A DNA stretch of 64,000 bases from Actinoallomurus purpureus (GTDB taxonomy: Bacteria; Actinomycetota; Actinomycetes; Streptosporangiales; Streptosporangiaceae): contig NZ_JAMXMY010000012.1 of NCBI RefSeq assembly GCF_024055795.1, positions 124,001-188,000 of the forward strand. The letters run 5' to 3'. Shown in pieces: positions 16,550-25,333 of the stretch. The notes below the pieces were generated by a model. That model made no database searches and was not told the origin of the DNA. It saw nothing but the letters and a program-made list of their open reading frames with translations. The translations under genes and the position numbers were made by a program. Position 1 is the stretch's first letter; each line of letters opens with the position of its first letter.

Positions 16550-17254
16550 TCAGTCCGCGATGGCACCGCGCCCGAGGACGGCGCGTTCGGCGGCGCTCCA
16601 CGCGGTCGAGGTCAGCAGGTACAGGCCGGCCGCGAGGGGAACGTACGCCGCGACCGCGACGGTGCCGAACGGCAGCAGGCGCAGCACCGTGCCGAGCGGT
16701 CCCGCCGGGGGCGTCTGGCCCGCGTACATCCGGCGTGACGTCCACCAGGCCACCAGGGCGAGCAGCGCGAACAGGCCGAGGAAGACCAGGCCGTGCGGGC
16801 CGGACGCGCCCGCCGACAGGAGCCAACGCCTCCCCAGCGGCACACCGAACAGGGTGTGGGCGAGCAGCAGGTTGACGTGGCCGCCGACGGCCGGGGACAG
16901 GAACAGCCGGTAGACGACGGTGAACACGGGCAGTTGCAGCAGCGCCGGGCCGATGCCGGCGAACATCGAGGTGCCCTCGGCCCGGTAGAGCGCGGTCGTC
17001 TCCTGGTGGGCGCGCAACGGGTCGTCGCGATGGCGCTCGCGGAGTTTTTCGACCTGAGGGGCGAGGCGGAGGCGGGCCCGTCCCGCGGCGGCCTGGCGGC
17101 GGCTGAGCGGCAGCAGGGCGAGGCGGACCCCGGCGGTGAAGACGACGATCGCGAGGGCGGCACCGAGGCCGCCGGTGAGCGGATGGAGGGCGGACGTGAG
17201 GCCGGTGACGAGGTCGTACGCGACGCGGACGGCGCCGTCGAGAACAGCGAACAT
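16550..17254 (-). CDS. YidC/Oxa1-like membrane insertase paralogue
   Basis: A 234-residue, five-segment membrane protein. TM2 carries the conserved Arg of the insertase groove (FTAGVRLALLPLSRRQ near residue 45). It is followed by a charged cytosolic hairpin (APQVEKLRERHRDDPLRA) and FAGIGPALLQLPVFTVVYRL. It is short compared with housekeeping YidC (usually above 300 residues) and lacks a large periplasmic domain, so it is probably a secondary paralogue. It lies between a DUF6412 gene and tRNA-Sec on the same strand, divergent to selD. A functional link to selenium is only suggested by position. Confidence 0.82.
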   Translation of the reverse strand: MFAVLDGAVRVAYDLVTGLTSALHPLTGGLGAALAIVVFTAGVRLALLPLSRRQAAAGRARLRLAPQVEKLRERHRDDPLRAHQETTALYRAEGTSMFAGIGPALLQLPVFTVVYRLFLSPAVGGHVNLLLAHTLFGVPLGRRWLLSAGASGPHGLVFLGLFALLALVAWWTSRRMYAGQTPPAGPLGTVLRLLPFGTVAVAAYVPLAAGLYLLTSTAWSAAERAVLGRGAIAD

Positions 17255-17311
17255 GTGAGATGAGGACCCTTCGGCAAGTCATCCAGTGGGGACGGGCGAA
17301 CGGCCCGTCCC

Positions 17312-17578
17312 TTACGGCGCTCGCACTCGGGGGCGGCCGGGGGCGTCGGGGTCGCGGAGGCGTACGAGCGCGGAGCGGCCCGCGCGGTCGCGGAGGGCCG
17401 CGGCGCGGACGGGCCGGCCTGCGGCGACGGCCACCGGGGCACGGCATGCGACGAGGGTGATCAGCCCGGCGACGGCCAGGGTCGCCGCCGCGAGAAGGAC
17501 GGCGGACGGGGTGATCGCGGCGGCGAGATCCCACCACGCGATCATCGCCGCGATGGCGGCGGTGAGTACCCGGACCAT
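17312..17578 (-). CDS. DUF6412-type small membrane protein
   Basis: An 88-residue protein with two hydrophobic segments (residues ~4-22 and ~25-45, in AVLLAAATLAVAGLITLVAC) and a basic tail ending LVRLRDPDAPGRPRVRAP. The arrangement beside a short YidC-like gene matches actinobacterial DUF6412 proteins. The ATG at 17578 lies 73 bases from the divergent selD start, so both promoters share this gap. Function unknown. Confidence 0.65.
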   Translation of the reverse strand: MVRVLTAAIAAMIAWWDLAAAITPSAVLLAAATLAVAGLITLVACRAPVAVAAGRPVRAAALRDRAGRSALVRLRDPDAPGRPRVRAP

Positions 17579-17650
17579 GCCCTACAGACGCGCCCGATCC
17601 GCGCCGGGTTCCCCTCCGGTCGCGCGCGATCGGCGCGATAGGTTCGCGGT

Positions 17651-18658
17651 ATGGGCAGCAGCGGAGCGCTTGGGACGACGTACCGCCTGACGCAGTACGC
17701 GCACGGCGGCGGGTGCGCCTGCAAGATCCCGCCCGGGGAGCTCGAAGAGGTCGTGGCCGGGCTCATCGACACCGATCGCCCGGACGACCTGCTGATCGGG
17801 CTGGACGACGGTGACGACGCCGCGGTCGTGCGGATCGAGGGTGACCGGGCGGTGGTGGCCACCGCCGACTTCTTCACTCCCGTCGTCGACGACCCGTACG
17901 ACTGGGGGCGGATCGCGGCGGCGAACGCGCTGTCGGACGTCTACGCCGTCGGCGGCGCTCCCGTCGTCGCGGTGAACCTCCTCGGCTGGCCCCGGGACAC
18001 GCTGCCGATGGACCTCGCACGCGAGGTGCTGCGCGGGGGACTCGACGTGGCGCGCGCGGCCGGGTGTCACGTCGCGGGAGGGCACAGCGTGGACGATCCC
18101 GAGCCGAAGTACGGGATGGCCGTCACGGGGCTGGCGCACCCCGAGCGGCTGCTGCGCCTGGACGCCGGGCGGCCCGGCACTCCCCTGTCCCTCACCAAGC
18201 CGCTCGGCGTCGGAGTGCTGAACACGCGGCACAAGGCGACGGGCGAGGTCTTCCCGCAGGCCGTCGCGGCGATGACCACACTGAACGCCGCTGCGTCACG
18301 GGCCGCGCTGGAGCGCGGCCACCGCTGCGCGACCGATGTCACCGGGTTCGGGCTTCTGGGGCACCTGTACAAGATGGCGCGGGCGAGCGGCGTCACCGCG
18401 GTGGTCGACTCCGCGGCCGTTCCCTACCTGGAGGGGGCACGCGACGCGGTGCGGGAGGGGTACGTCTCGGGAGGCACCCGACGCAATCTCGCCTGGGTGG
18501 CGCCGCACACGGACCTCGGCCGCGTGCCGGAGGAGGAGCGGCTGCTGCTGGCCGACGCCCAGACGTCCGGCGGCCTGCTCGTCGCCGGTGAGGTGCCGGG
18601 TGCGCCGGTGGTCGGCGAGCTCGTCGCCCGGCGTGACCATGCTCTGGTCGTCCGTTAG
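17651..18658 (+). CDS. selD: Selenide, water dikinase SelD (selenophosphate synthase)
   Basis: A 335-residue enzyme that makes selenophosphate from selenide and ATP, the selenium donor for SelA. The N-terminal active site reads HGGGCACKIPP. Cys22 takes the position that is Sec in some organisms, and Lys25 is the catalytic lysine, so this SelD is not itself a selenoprotein. ATP/metal motifs follow (DDAAVVRIEGD, VDDPYDWGRIAAANALSDVY, GGHSVDDPEPKYGMAVTG) and the C-terminal AIRS-like domain contains CATDVTGFGLLGHL. The ATG at 17651 has no obvious ribosome binding site. The gene is divergent from the DUF6412-yidC-tRNA-Sec group. Confidence 0.94.
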   Translation: MGSSGALGTTYRLTQYAHGGGCACKIPPGELEEVVAGLIDTDRPDDLLIGLDDGDDAAVVRIEGDRAVVATADFFTPVVDDPYDWGRIAAANALSDVYAVGGAPVVAVNLLGWPRDTLPMDLAREVLRGGLDVARAAGCHVAGGHSVDDPEPKYGMAVTGLAHPERLLRLDAGRPGTPLSLTKPLGVGVLNTRHKATGEVFPQAVAAMTTLNAAASRAALERGHRCATDVTGFGLLGHLYKMARASGVTAVVDSAAVPYLEGARDAVREGYVSGGTRRNLAWVAPHTDLGRVPEEERLLLADAQTSGGLLVAGEVPGAPVVGELVARRDHALVVR

Positions 18659-18690
18659 CACCCCCGTACGTCACGGACCCACCACCCCCC

Positions 18691-18714
18691 GTGCCCGGCC
18701 GAGTGTCCGGGCAC
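18691..18714 (+). terminator. Hairpin after selD
   Basis: A perfect 8-base stem, GTGCCCGG with CCGGGCAC, lies 32 bases after the selD stop and just before the TRIC start. It is a likely selD terminator or a leader structure of the next gene. Confidence 0.45.
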
Positions 18715-18720
18715 GGCATC

Positions 18721-19371
18721 ATGCCGCCTGTGAGCTCCGTGCACGGCACCGACGTGGAGTACGTCGCCGACCTCGCCGGGATCTTCGTGTTCGCGGTCAC
18801 CGGCGCGCTGGTGGCCGTCCGTAAACGCTTCGACGTCGTCGGGATGGCGGTGCTCGCAGAGATCACCGCGCTGGGCGGCGGGGTGCTGCGCGACCTCGTC
18901 ATCGGGGCCGTGCCCCCGGCGGCGTTCCGGGATCTGGGCTACACGGCCGTCCCGCTGGTGGCGACGGCGCTGACCGTCGTCTGGCATCCGCACCTGGAGC
19001 GCATCCGCCGGACGGTGCTGGTGCTCGACGCCGCCGGACTGGGGCTGTTCAGCGTGGTGGGCGCGATGAAGGCACTGACGTACGGGCTGGGGGCTCCGGC
19101 GGCGACGGCGCTGGGCGTGACGACGGCGATCGGCGGCGGCATCCTGCGCGACGTCCTGGCGCGGGAGGTGCCGAGCGTCCTGCACGATCGGCAGCTGTAC
19201 ATCGTCCCCGCCCTCCTGGGCGCGACGACCGCCACGATCGCGTACGGGCTGGGGGCGCGCGGTTATCTCGTGACTCTCGTCACCGCCGCGCTGGCGTTCG
19301 GGGTCCGGCTGCTGGCGATCCGGCTGCGGTGGCGCATGCCGCGGGCGCGCGGCCTCGAGGACCGCACGTGA
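18721..19371 (+). CDS. TRIC-type channel / UPF0126 membrane protein
   Basis: A 216-residue protein with seven hydrophobic segments made of two homologous repeats. Each repeat carries the family glycine motif: TALGGGVLRDLVIGAVPP near residue 52 and TAIGGGILRDVLAREVPS near 138. Bacterial TRIC proteins conduct monovalent cations, and some YicG-type relatives have been linked to glycine transport. The ATG at 18721 was chosen because homology begins at VEYVADLAGIFVFAVTGALV; a GTG at 18730 is equally possible. No regulatory partner is visible. Confidence 0.85.
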   Translation: MPPVSSVHGTDVEYVADLAGIFVFAVTGALVAVRKRFDVVGMAVLAEITALGGGVLRDLVIGAVPPAAFRDLGYTAVPLVATALTVVWHPHLERIRRTVLVLDAAGLGLFSVVGAMKALTYGLGAPAATALGVTTAIGGGILRDVLAREVPSVLHDRQLYIVPALLGATTATIAYGLGARGYLVTLVTAALAFGVRLLAIRLRWRMPRARGLEDRT

Positions 19372-19426
19372 TCCGTTCCTGTCCGGCTTCGGTCAGACAC
19401 GGATTAGTGGGATCCGGGAGCCGAAA

Positions 19427-19483
19427 CCTAACGTCTTAGGTAAAGGCCGGTTTGCACAGCGGGCCGCAGACTAGTTGGCTAGT
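19427..19483. promoter_or_regulatory. Two inverted repeats upstream of the Pro-rich membrane protein gene
   Basis: CCTAA-N4-TTAGG (19427-19440) and ACTAG-N4-CTAGT (19470-19483) lie 30 bases apart in the 150-base gap before the GTG at 19522. Both are AT-richer than their surroundings and may be binding sites for a dimeric regulator. No factor is suggested by position. Confidence 0.35.
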
Positions 19484-19521
19484 ACATCTTTGTGGGGTTA
19501 TGCGACGAGGGGCGGTTGTCC

Positions 19522-20289
19522 GTGCACGAATCACCTGAGGGCTACGGCCAGGGGCCGTACTCCAATCAACCGCCGGGTCAGGGCGGTTACCCTCCCCAGC
19601 AGCCGCCGTATCCCGGCCAGGGGTATCCGGGGCAGGGCCAGCAGCCCTATCCGGGTCAGGGGGGCTATCCCGGCGAGAGCCAGTCGCCGTACTACCCGAA
19701 CGACCCGCAGCAGCCCTACGGCGGTGGCCAGCAGCCCCCGCCCGGCGGCCCGTGGGGTGGGGGCGGCGGCGGTTACGGCCCGTCGGAGCCGCCTGGTCCG
19801 GGAGGATGGGGCCCGCCGCCGGGGGCGCCGCGGAAGAACAACGGCCCGATCATCGTGGTGGCGATCGTGGCGGCGCTGGTCGTCCTCGGTGGCGGCATCG
19901 CGACCGTTGCGGCGCTGAGCAGCGACGACAAGCCGACGCGGCCGATCGCGAGCAGCACGTCGCCGCTGCCGACCGACTCGCCGACGGGGGGCTATCCCAC
20001 GATCTCCCCGAGTCCGACCGACAGCAGCCCCTCGATCCCCTCCTCCTCGCCGTCGCTCGACGCGGCGGCGACGGCTCAGCCGGGCGACTGCGTCAGGAAC
20101 ACCGGTACGCAGTCGACTCCGCACCTGGTGGACGCGTCGTGTCACTCGGGCGCCTACAAGGTGCTCAAGCGGTACAGCGGCACGTCCGACTGGGACAAGT
20201 GCAAGGGTGTGACGGGCTACACGACGGCGTACCGCCGGCGCAACACGTACACCTTCCTGAGCTTCGTGCTCTGCATGAAGAGGCTCTGA
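19522..20289 (+). CDS. Pro/Gly-rich membrane-anchored protein with C-terminal LppU-like domain
   Basis: A 255-residue protein. Residues ~1-105 are cytosolic low-complexity sequence built from PGQGGYP/QQPYPGQ repeats. One transmembrane helix follows (GPIIVVAIVAALVVLGGGIA), then a Ser/Thr/Pro linker. An extracellular domain of ~75 residues starts GDCVRNTGTQ and has four cysteines (GDC, ASCHS, DKC, VLC). This resembles the C-terminal domain of actinobacterial LppU-type proteins. GAGGGGCGG lies about 8 bases before the GTG start. Function unknown; the four-Cys domain suggests two disulfides outside the cell. Confidence 0.75.
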   Translation: MHESPEGYGQGPYSNQPPGQGGYPPQQPPYPGQGYPGQGQQPYPGQGGYPGESQSPYYPNDPQQPYGGGQQPPPGGPWGGGGGGYGPSEPPGPGGWGPPPGAPRKNNGPIIVVAIVAALVVLGGGIATVAALSSDDKPTRPIASSTSPLPTDSPTGGYPTISPSPTDSSPSIPSSSPSLDAAATAQPGDCVRNTGTQSTPHLVDASCHSGAYKVLKRYSGTSDWDKCKGVTGYTTAYRRRNTYTFLSFVLCMKRL

Positions 20290-20311
20290 GGCGCATTCGC
20301 GGCGGGGCGGC

Positions 20312-21268
20312 TCACGGCGTGGTGAGGCGTTCGCGCTGGGGCACGACCGTGTACTTCGGGTCCTCCGCCGAGGCGTGCCCGGCGTAGAGGACCGCGAAGC
20401 GCGTGCACAGCGCGCCTCCGGTGAGGGCCAGGCCGGCAACGACGCCGGCCACACGGCTCCGGCCCGCCGCGACGGCGCCGGCCGCCCCCGCGACGGTCAG
20501 CGCCCGCCCGGACCGCAGGAAGACGCCTGCGCGTCCGGCGCGGTACGGCTCGGAGACGAGGTCCGGCCGTTCCCGCAGGCCGACACCGCGTTCGAGGGCG
20601 CCGGCGGCGGCCAGTTCGAGGCCGGCGCCGATCAACGCCATCCGGCGCGCGGGTCCCGCGTCGCCGCGCGGCGTGGCGATCATGCCGATCGCGCCGCCGC
20701 TCGCCAGTGAGCTGCCGGTGAACAGCAGCGGCAGGTGACGGTAGGCCTCGTGCCAGGCGGGCACGGCCGTGTCGGCCAGCACGACGCCCGTGTAGGTGGC
20801 GACGAAGGGGCCGGTCACCGCGGCGGCCGCGCCCGCCGCACGGCCCAGCCCGGGAGCGATCCCGGTGACGGCGGAGGCCGCCGCCGCCATGGTGAACCCG
20901 CCCTGCCCGGCGAGGATCCACGAACCGACGCTCATCGGCGACGTCGGTTTGAACACGCGCAGCATGTTGAGGACGCGCTTTGGGCGGCCGAGCTCCGCGA
21001 TGAGCAGCCCGGCGCCTCCCGCGACCGCCGCGGCGGCCGTGAGCCTGCCGGTCAGGGCCAGCCGGGGCCGTCCGGTGGCGTCGGCCAGCGCGGCCATCGT
21101 CGAACTGGCGCCCGACAGCCCGCCGAGGTAGAGGTAGCCGGGCATGTGCGGGGCCTTCCAGCGCGGCTTCTTCAGCACCGGGCGGCCGTAGTAGGAGCGG
21201 AACTCCGCGCGCGGGACCATGCGCTCCTCGCGTCCCGCGCCGCGTCCGCCGTCACGGCCCGGCCGCAT
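20312..21268 (-). CDS. NrfD-like membrane subunit of formate dehydrogenase
   Basis: A 318-residue membrane protein with about eight segments (for example PGYLYLGGLSGASSTMAALA near residue 40 and SPMSVGSWILAGQGGFTMAA near 105). It belongs to the NrfD/PsrC family, which anchors Fe-S/molybdopterin enzymes and passes electrons to quinone. The ATG shares its A with the stop of the Fe-S subunit gene (TGATG), so translation is coupled. It replaces the cytochrome-b gamma subunit found in FdoGHI-type enzymes. It is the last gene of the formate dehydrogenase operon. Confidence 0.85.
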   Translation of the reverse strand: MRPGRDGGRGAGREERMVPRAEFRSYYGRPVLKKPRWKAPHMPGYLYLGGLSGASSTMAALADATGRPRLALTGRLTAAAAVAGGAGLLIAELGRPKRVLNMLRVFKPTSPMSVGSWILAGQGGFTMAAAASAVTGIAPGLGRAAGAAAAVTGPFVATYTGVVLADTAVPAWHEAYRHLPLLFTGSSLASGGAIGMIATPRGDAGPARRMALIGAGLELAAAGALERGVGLRERPDLVSEPYRAGRAGVFLRSGRALTVAGAAGAVAAGRSRVAGVVAGLALTGGALCTRFAVLYAGHASAEDPKYTVVPQRERLTTP

Positions 21269-22104
21269 CAGCGCCTCCCGAGGAACGACAGGGCCACTCC
21301 CCCGGCCAGGGCCAGGGCCGCGCCGCCGGCCCATCGCCACATCGCGGGCAGGTCGCGGGTGGTGACGACCGGGTCCGGCGGCAGACCGTACACCTCCGGC
21401 TCGTCGAGGAGCAGGAAGAACGCGCCCGCGCCGCCGACGCCGTCGCTGTCGTCCTCGCCGTACAGGCGCGCCTCCGTCACGCCCTCCTCGTGAAGCGTGT
21501 TCAGCCGGGCGGAGGCGCGTTCTCGCAGCTCGTCGAGGGGGCCGTACTGGATGGAGTCGGTCGGGCAGGCCTTGGCGCAGGCGGGTTCGAGTCCGTCGCC
21601 GATCCGGTCGTAGCACAGGGTGCACTTCCAGGCCCGGCCGTCGTCCTCGCGGCGGTCGATGACGCCGTACGGGCAGGCGGACACGCAGTAGGCACAGCCG
21701 TTACAGATGTCCTCCTGAACGACGACCGTGCCGAACTCGGTCCGGATCAGCGCGCCAGTGGGACAGACGTCGAGGCAGGCGGCGTGGGTGCAGTGCTTGC
21801 ACACGTCCGAGGCCATGAGCCAGCGCGTGTCGACGCCGTCGCCGACCTGGTGCGGCCGGGTCTGCTCGACGAACGCGACGTGCCGCCAGGTGCTCGCGCC
21901 GAGCGCGCCGGTGTTGTCGTACGACATCCCGGTGAGCGCGAACCCGTCGTCGGGGACGGCGTTCCATTCCTTGCAGGCGACCTCGCACGCCTTGCACCCG
22001 ATGCAGACCGAGGTGTCGGTGAAGAACCCCCGGCGCTCGGGCGGCTCGGTGTAGCCGGCGTCCTCGGCGACGTCCGGGAGCGGTCCGTACAGGCTGTTGC
22101 TCAT
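21268..22104 (-). CDS. Formate dehydrogenase Fe-S (beta) subunit
   Basis: A 278-residue ferredoxin-like electron-transfer subunit. Four clusters of cysteines are visible: CIGCKACEVACKEWN (residue ~33), CKHCTHAACLDVCPTG, CNGCAYCVSACPYGV, and CTLCYDRIGDGLEPACAKAC. This is the usual four-[4Fe-4S] arrangement. A single C-terminal helix (GGAALALAGGVALSFLGRR) anchors it to the membrane. GGAGG precedes the ATG, which starts 2 bases after the catalytic-subunit stop. It passes electrons from the catalytic subunit to the NrfD-like subunit. Confidence 0.93.
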   Translation of the reverse strand: MSNSLYGPLPDVAEDAGYTEPPERRGFFTDTSVCIGCKACEVACKEWNAVPDDGFALTGMSYDNTGALGASTWRHVAFVEQTRPHQVGDGVDTRWLMASDVCKHCTHAACLDVCPTGALIRTEFGTVVVQEDICNGCAYCVSACPYGVIDRREDDGRAWKCTLCYDRIGDGLEPACAKACPTDSIQYGPLDELRERASARLNTLHEEGVTEARLYGEDDSDGVGGAGAFFLLLDEPEVYGLPPDPVVTTRDLPAMWRWAGGAALALAGGVALSFLGRR

Positions 22105-22106
22105 GG

Positions 22107-25100
22107 TCAGTCCTCCGGGATCCCTGCCATGCGGCGGTAGCGGCGCACGAGGGCGCGCAGGGCCGGGCCCTGCGGGCGGCGTCCGGGCTGGACGTCGCAG
22201 GTGGCGACCTTGCTCTCCTGGATGTGGGTGTTGGCGTCCAGGACGATCGGCAGCAGGTCGTTGGCCGAGTCGCCGCGGACGATGCCGGCCGACCCCCAGT
22301 GGTACGGCAGCCCGATCTGGTGGATCACGCGACCCTGGATCCGCAGGGGCCTGACACGGTCGGTGACGAGGACGCGGGCCTCGATGGCGCTACGCGCGGA
22401 GATGATCGTCGCCCAGTCGCCGTGGACGAGGCCGCGCTCGGCGGCCAGCTCCGGCGACACCTCGCAGAACATCTCCGGTTGCAGCTCGGACAGGTACGGC
22501 AGGAAGCGGCTCATGCCGCCCGCCGTGTGCTGCTCGGTCAGCCGGTAGGTCGTGAAGACGTACGGGTAGACGTCGCCGCCGACGGGGTTGTAGCGGTTCC
22601 CCGGGCGCGGGTAGACCTGCCGGACGGGGTTGGCCTGCTGCCCGTACAGCAAGTTGGACACCGGCGACTCGTGCGGCTCGTAGTGCGCGGGCAGCGGCCC
22701 GTCGACCAGGCCGCGCGGCACGAACAGCCAGCCCTTGCCGTCGGTCTGCATGATGAACGGATCGGCTCCGCCGAGGGCGGCCTCGGCCGTGGCGTCCGGC
22801 GGAGGCTCGTACGACGGCGGCTTGGTCTTCTCGAAGTCGGGGACGTCGTGGCCGGTCCACTGCTCGCCGTCCCACCAGATGTAGGCCTTGCGCTCGCTCC
22901 ACGGGCGGCCCTGCGGGTCGGCGGAGGCGCGGTTGTAGAGGATGCGGCGGTTGGACGGCCAGGCCCAGCCCCACTCGGGCGCCACCCAGGACTGTTCCGC
23001 GCCGGGCTTGCGGCGGGCGGTCTGGTTGACGCCGTCGGCGTAGCAGCCGGAGTAGATCCAGCAGCCGCAGGACGTCGAGCCGTCGTCCCTCAGTGCGGTG
23101 AACCCGGTCAGGGTCTCGCCGTCGGCGTCGTAGCCGTTGATCTCGCGCAGCACCGCCTCCGCGGACGGGTCGCGGTACGGCCCCTCCTCGGGGTAGTCCC
23201 ACGTCAGGTCGAGGACGGGCCGGTCGACGGGATCGGTCGAACCGGCCAGCCGCTCGCGGATCCGCAGCCCGAGGTGGTACATGAACCACAGGTCGCTGCG
23301 GGCGTCGTCCGGCGGGTCGAGCGCCTTGTGGTGCCACTGCAGCAGCCGCTGGGTGTTGGTGAACGTCCCGTCCTTCTCCACGTGGGAGGCGGCGGGCAGG
23401 AAGAACACCTCGGTGCCGATCTCCTCGGCCGTCCGCTCGCCGGACTCGATCTCGGGGGACTCCTTCCAGAACATCGCGCTCTCGATGAGCTGCAGGTCCC
23501 GCACGACGAGCCAGTCGAGGGAGGCCAGCCCGAGTCGCTGCAACCGGCCGGCCGCCGAGCCCACGGCGGGGTTCTCCCCGAGGAGGAGGTAGCCCTTGAC
23601 CTTGCCGTCGATCTGGTCGAGGACCGTCTGGTACGTGCCGTGGTCGCCGGTGAGGCGCGGCAGGTAGTCGAAGCAGAAGTCGTTCTCCGCGTGGGCGGCG
23701 TCGCCCCACCACGCCTTCAGAAGGCTGATCATGTAGGCGCGCTTGTGCCCCCAGAAGCCGGTGTCGCCGGCGGCCCGCTCGAGGTAGGAGTCGAGGTCCT
23801 CGTGGTGGTGGGCGTACGGCATCGGCAGATAGCCCGGCAGCAGGTTGAAGAGCGTCGGTATGTCGGTGGAGCCCTGGATGCTCGCGTGCCCGCGCAGCAC
23901 GAGGATGCCGCCGCCGGGGCGCCCGATGTTGCCGAGCAGGAGCTGCAGAATCGCGGCGGTGCGGATGTACTGCACGCCGACGGTGTGCTGGGTCCAGCCC
24001 ACGCTGTAGACCCAGGCGGTGGTGCGGTCGGGCCCGGAGTTCGCGACGACCGCGTCGGCCAGCTCGGCGAAGTCGTTCGGCGCGATGCCGCACACCTGCT
24101 CGACCATCTCCGGGGTGTAGCGCGCGAAGTGCCGCTTCAGCACCTGGTAGACGCAGCGGGGGTGGCTCAGGGTCTCGTCGCGGTGCTCGGCGGCGTACGC
24201 CCACGTCTCCGGGTCGTAGGACGAGGTCTCGGCGTCGAACCCGGAGAAGAGCCCGTCGAGGTCCTCGGTGTCCCGGAAGTTCTCGTTGAGGATCACCGAC
24301 GCGTTGGTGTAGTGCAGGACGTACTCGCGGAAGTCGTGCCCGCCGCTCAGCATGTGGTTGATCAGCGCGCCGAGCAGGACGATGTCGCTGCCCGCGCGGA
24401 TCGGCAGGTGGCGGTGGGCCATCGCGCTCGTGCGGGTGAACCTCGGGTCGACGTGGAAGATCCGCGCTCCGCGCGCCTTCGCCTCCATCACCCACTGGAA
24501 CCCGACCGGATGGCACTCGGCCATGTTCGCGCCCTGAATGACGATGCAGTCGGAGTTCGCGAGGTCCTGCTGGAACGTCGTGGCGCCGCCGCGCCCGAAA
24601 CTGGTCCCCAGACCGGGGACGGTGGCGGAGTGTCAAATACGCGCCTGGTTCTCGATCTGGATCGCCCCCAGCGCGGTCCAGAGCTTCTTGATGAGGTAGT
24701 TCTCCTCGTTGTCGAGCGTGGCGCCCCCGAGGCTGGCGAAGCCCATCGTGCGGCGCACCGGCTTGTCCTCGAAGGCGTCCTGCCAGCCGGCGCGGCGGGC
24801 CGCGATGACCCGGTCGGCGATCATGTCCATCGCCTCGTCGAGGCCGAGCGGTTCCCACTCGGTGGCGTACGGGCGGCGGTACAGGACCGTGGTCTGCCGA
24901 GTCGGCGAGGTGACGAGCTGCTTGCTGGCCGAACCCTTGGGGCAGAGCCGGCCGCGGGAGATCGGGGAGTTCGGGTCACCCTCGATCTGGACGACCTTCT
25001 CGTCCTTCACGTAGACCTTCTGCCCGCAGCCGACGGCACAGTAGGGGCAGACGGAGTCGGCGACCCGGTCGGCCGTCCGGGTGCGCGGCACCAGGGCGTC

Positions 25101-25187
25101 CGTGCGCCCGGAGCGGGCGGCCCGGCCGCGTCCCAGCGGGTCGGTGCCGGTGAGCTGGCGGATCACCGGCCAGGACTCGATGCCCAC
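22107..25187 (-). CDS. Formate dehydrogenase catalytic subunit, selenoprotein (Sec185 encoded by TGA)
   Basis: A 1026-residue molybdopterin (bis-MGD) enzyme oxidising formate to CO2. The frame is split by TGA at 24633-24635, exactly where the family has the active-site Sec or Cys: QIENQARI[19 protein letters not shown]. Downstream reading stays in frame. A hairpin with loop GGTCT follows 12 bases later, and selA, selB, selD and tRNA-Sec are all in this window. The TGA is therefore read as selenocysteine. The N-terminal [4Fe-4S] site is CPYCAVGCG (residues 47-55) with the fourth Cys in GRLCPKG. Further motifs are [12 protein letters not shown] and the C-terminal Mo-dinucleotide domain. The GTG at 25187 is the family's usual start. 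No Tat signal is seen, so the enzyme faces the cytoplasm. Confidence 0.95.
24604..24620 (-). promoter_or_regulatory. SECIS element of the formate dehydrogenase gene
   Basis: On the minus strand GTCCCC-GGTCT-GGGGAC forms a perfect 6-base stem with loop GGTCT. It starts 12 bases after the TGA, and the loop begins 18 bases after it. The distance and the GGUC-containing loop match the SelB-binding hairpin of E. coli fdhF (loop AGGUCU). Confidence 0.88.
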
Positions 25188-25333
25188 GTCTGCTGGTCAG
25201 CCTTCCCCCATCGAACGGCGTCCCGTGCCCACCCCTTTCCCCTTTCCCGGATTCTGAAGCCTCATGGGCCGCGACTTTCTCGCGGACGCGGACGCCGCCC
25301 GTGATCCGGTTCGGCACGCGGTACCGTCGGATC

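Noticed and set aside
22107-24632. Formate dehydrogenase as a nonsense-mutated pseudogene or as two separate genes
   Set aside because: Both halves are in the same frame, the TGA is at the known Sec position, a SECIS-like hairpin follows, and all Sec-insertion genes are nearby.
22224-25304. 1026-residue plus-strand frame opposite formate dehydrogenase
   Set aside because: Antisense shadow of a clearly identified gene; composition is artefactual.
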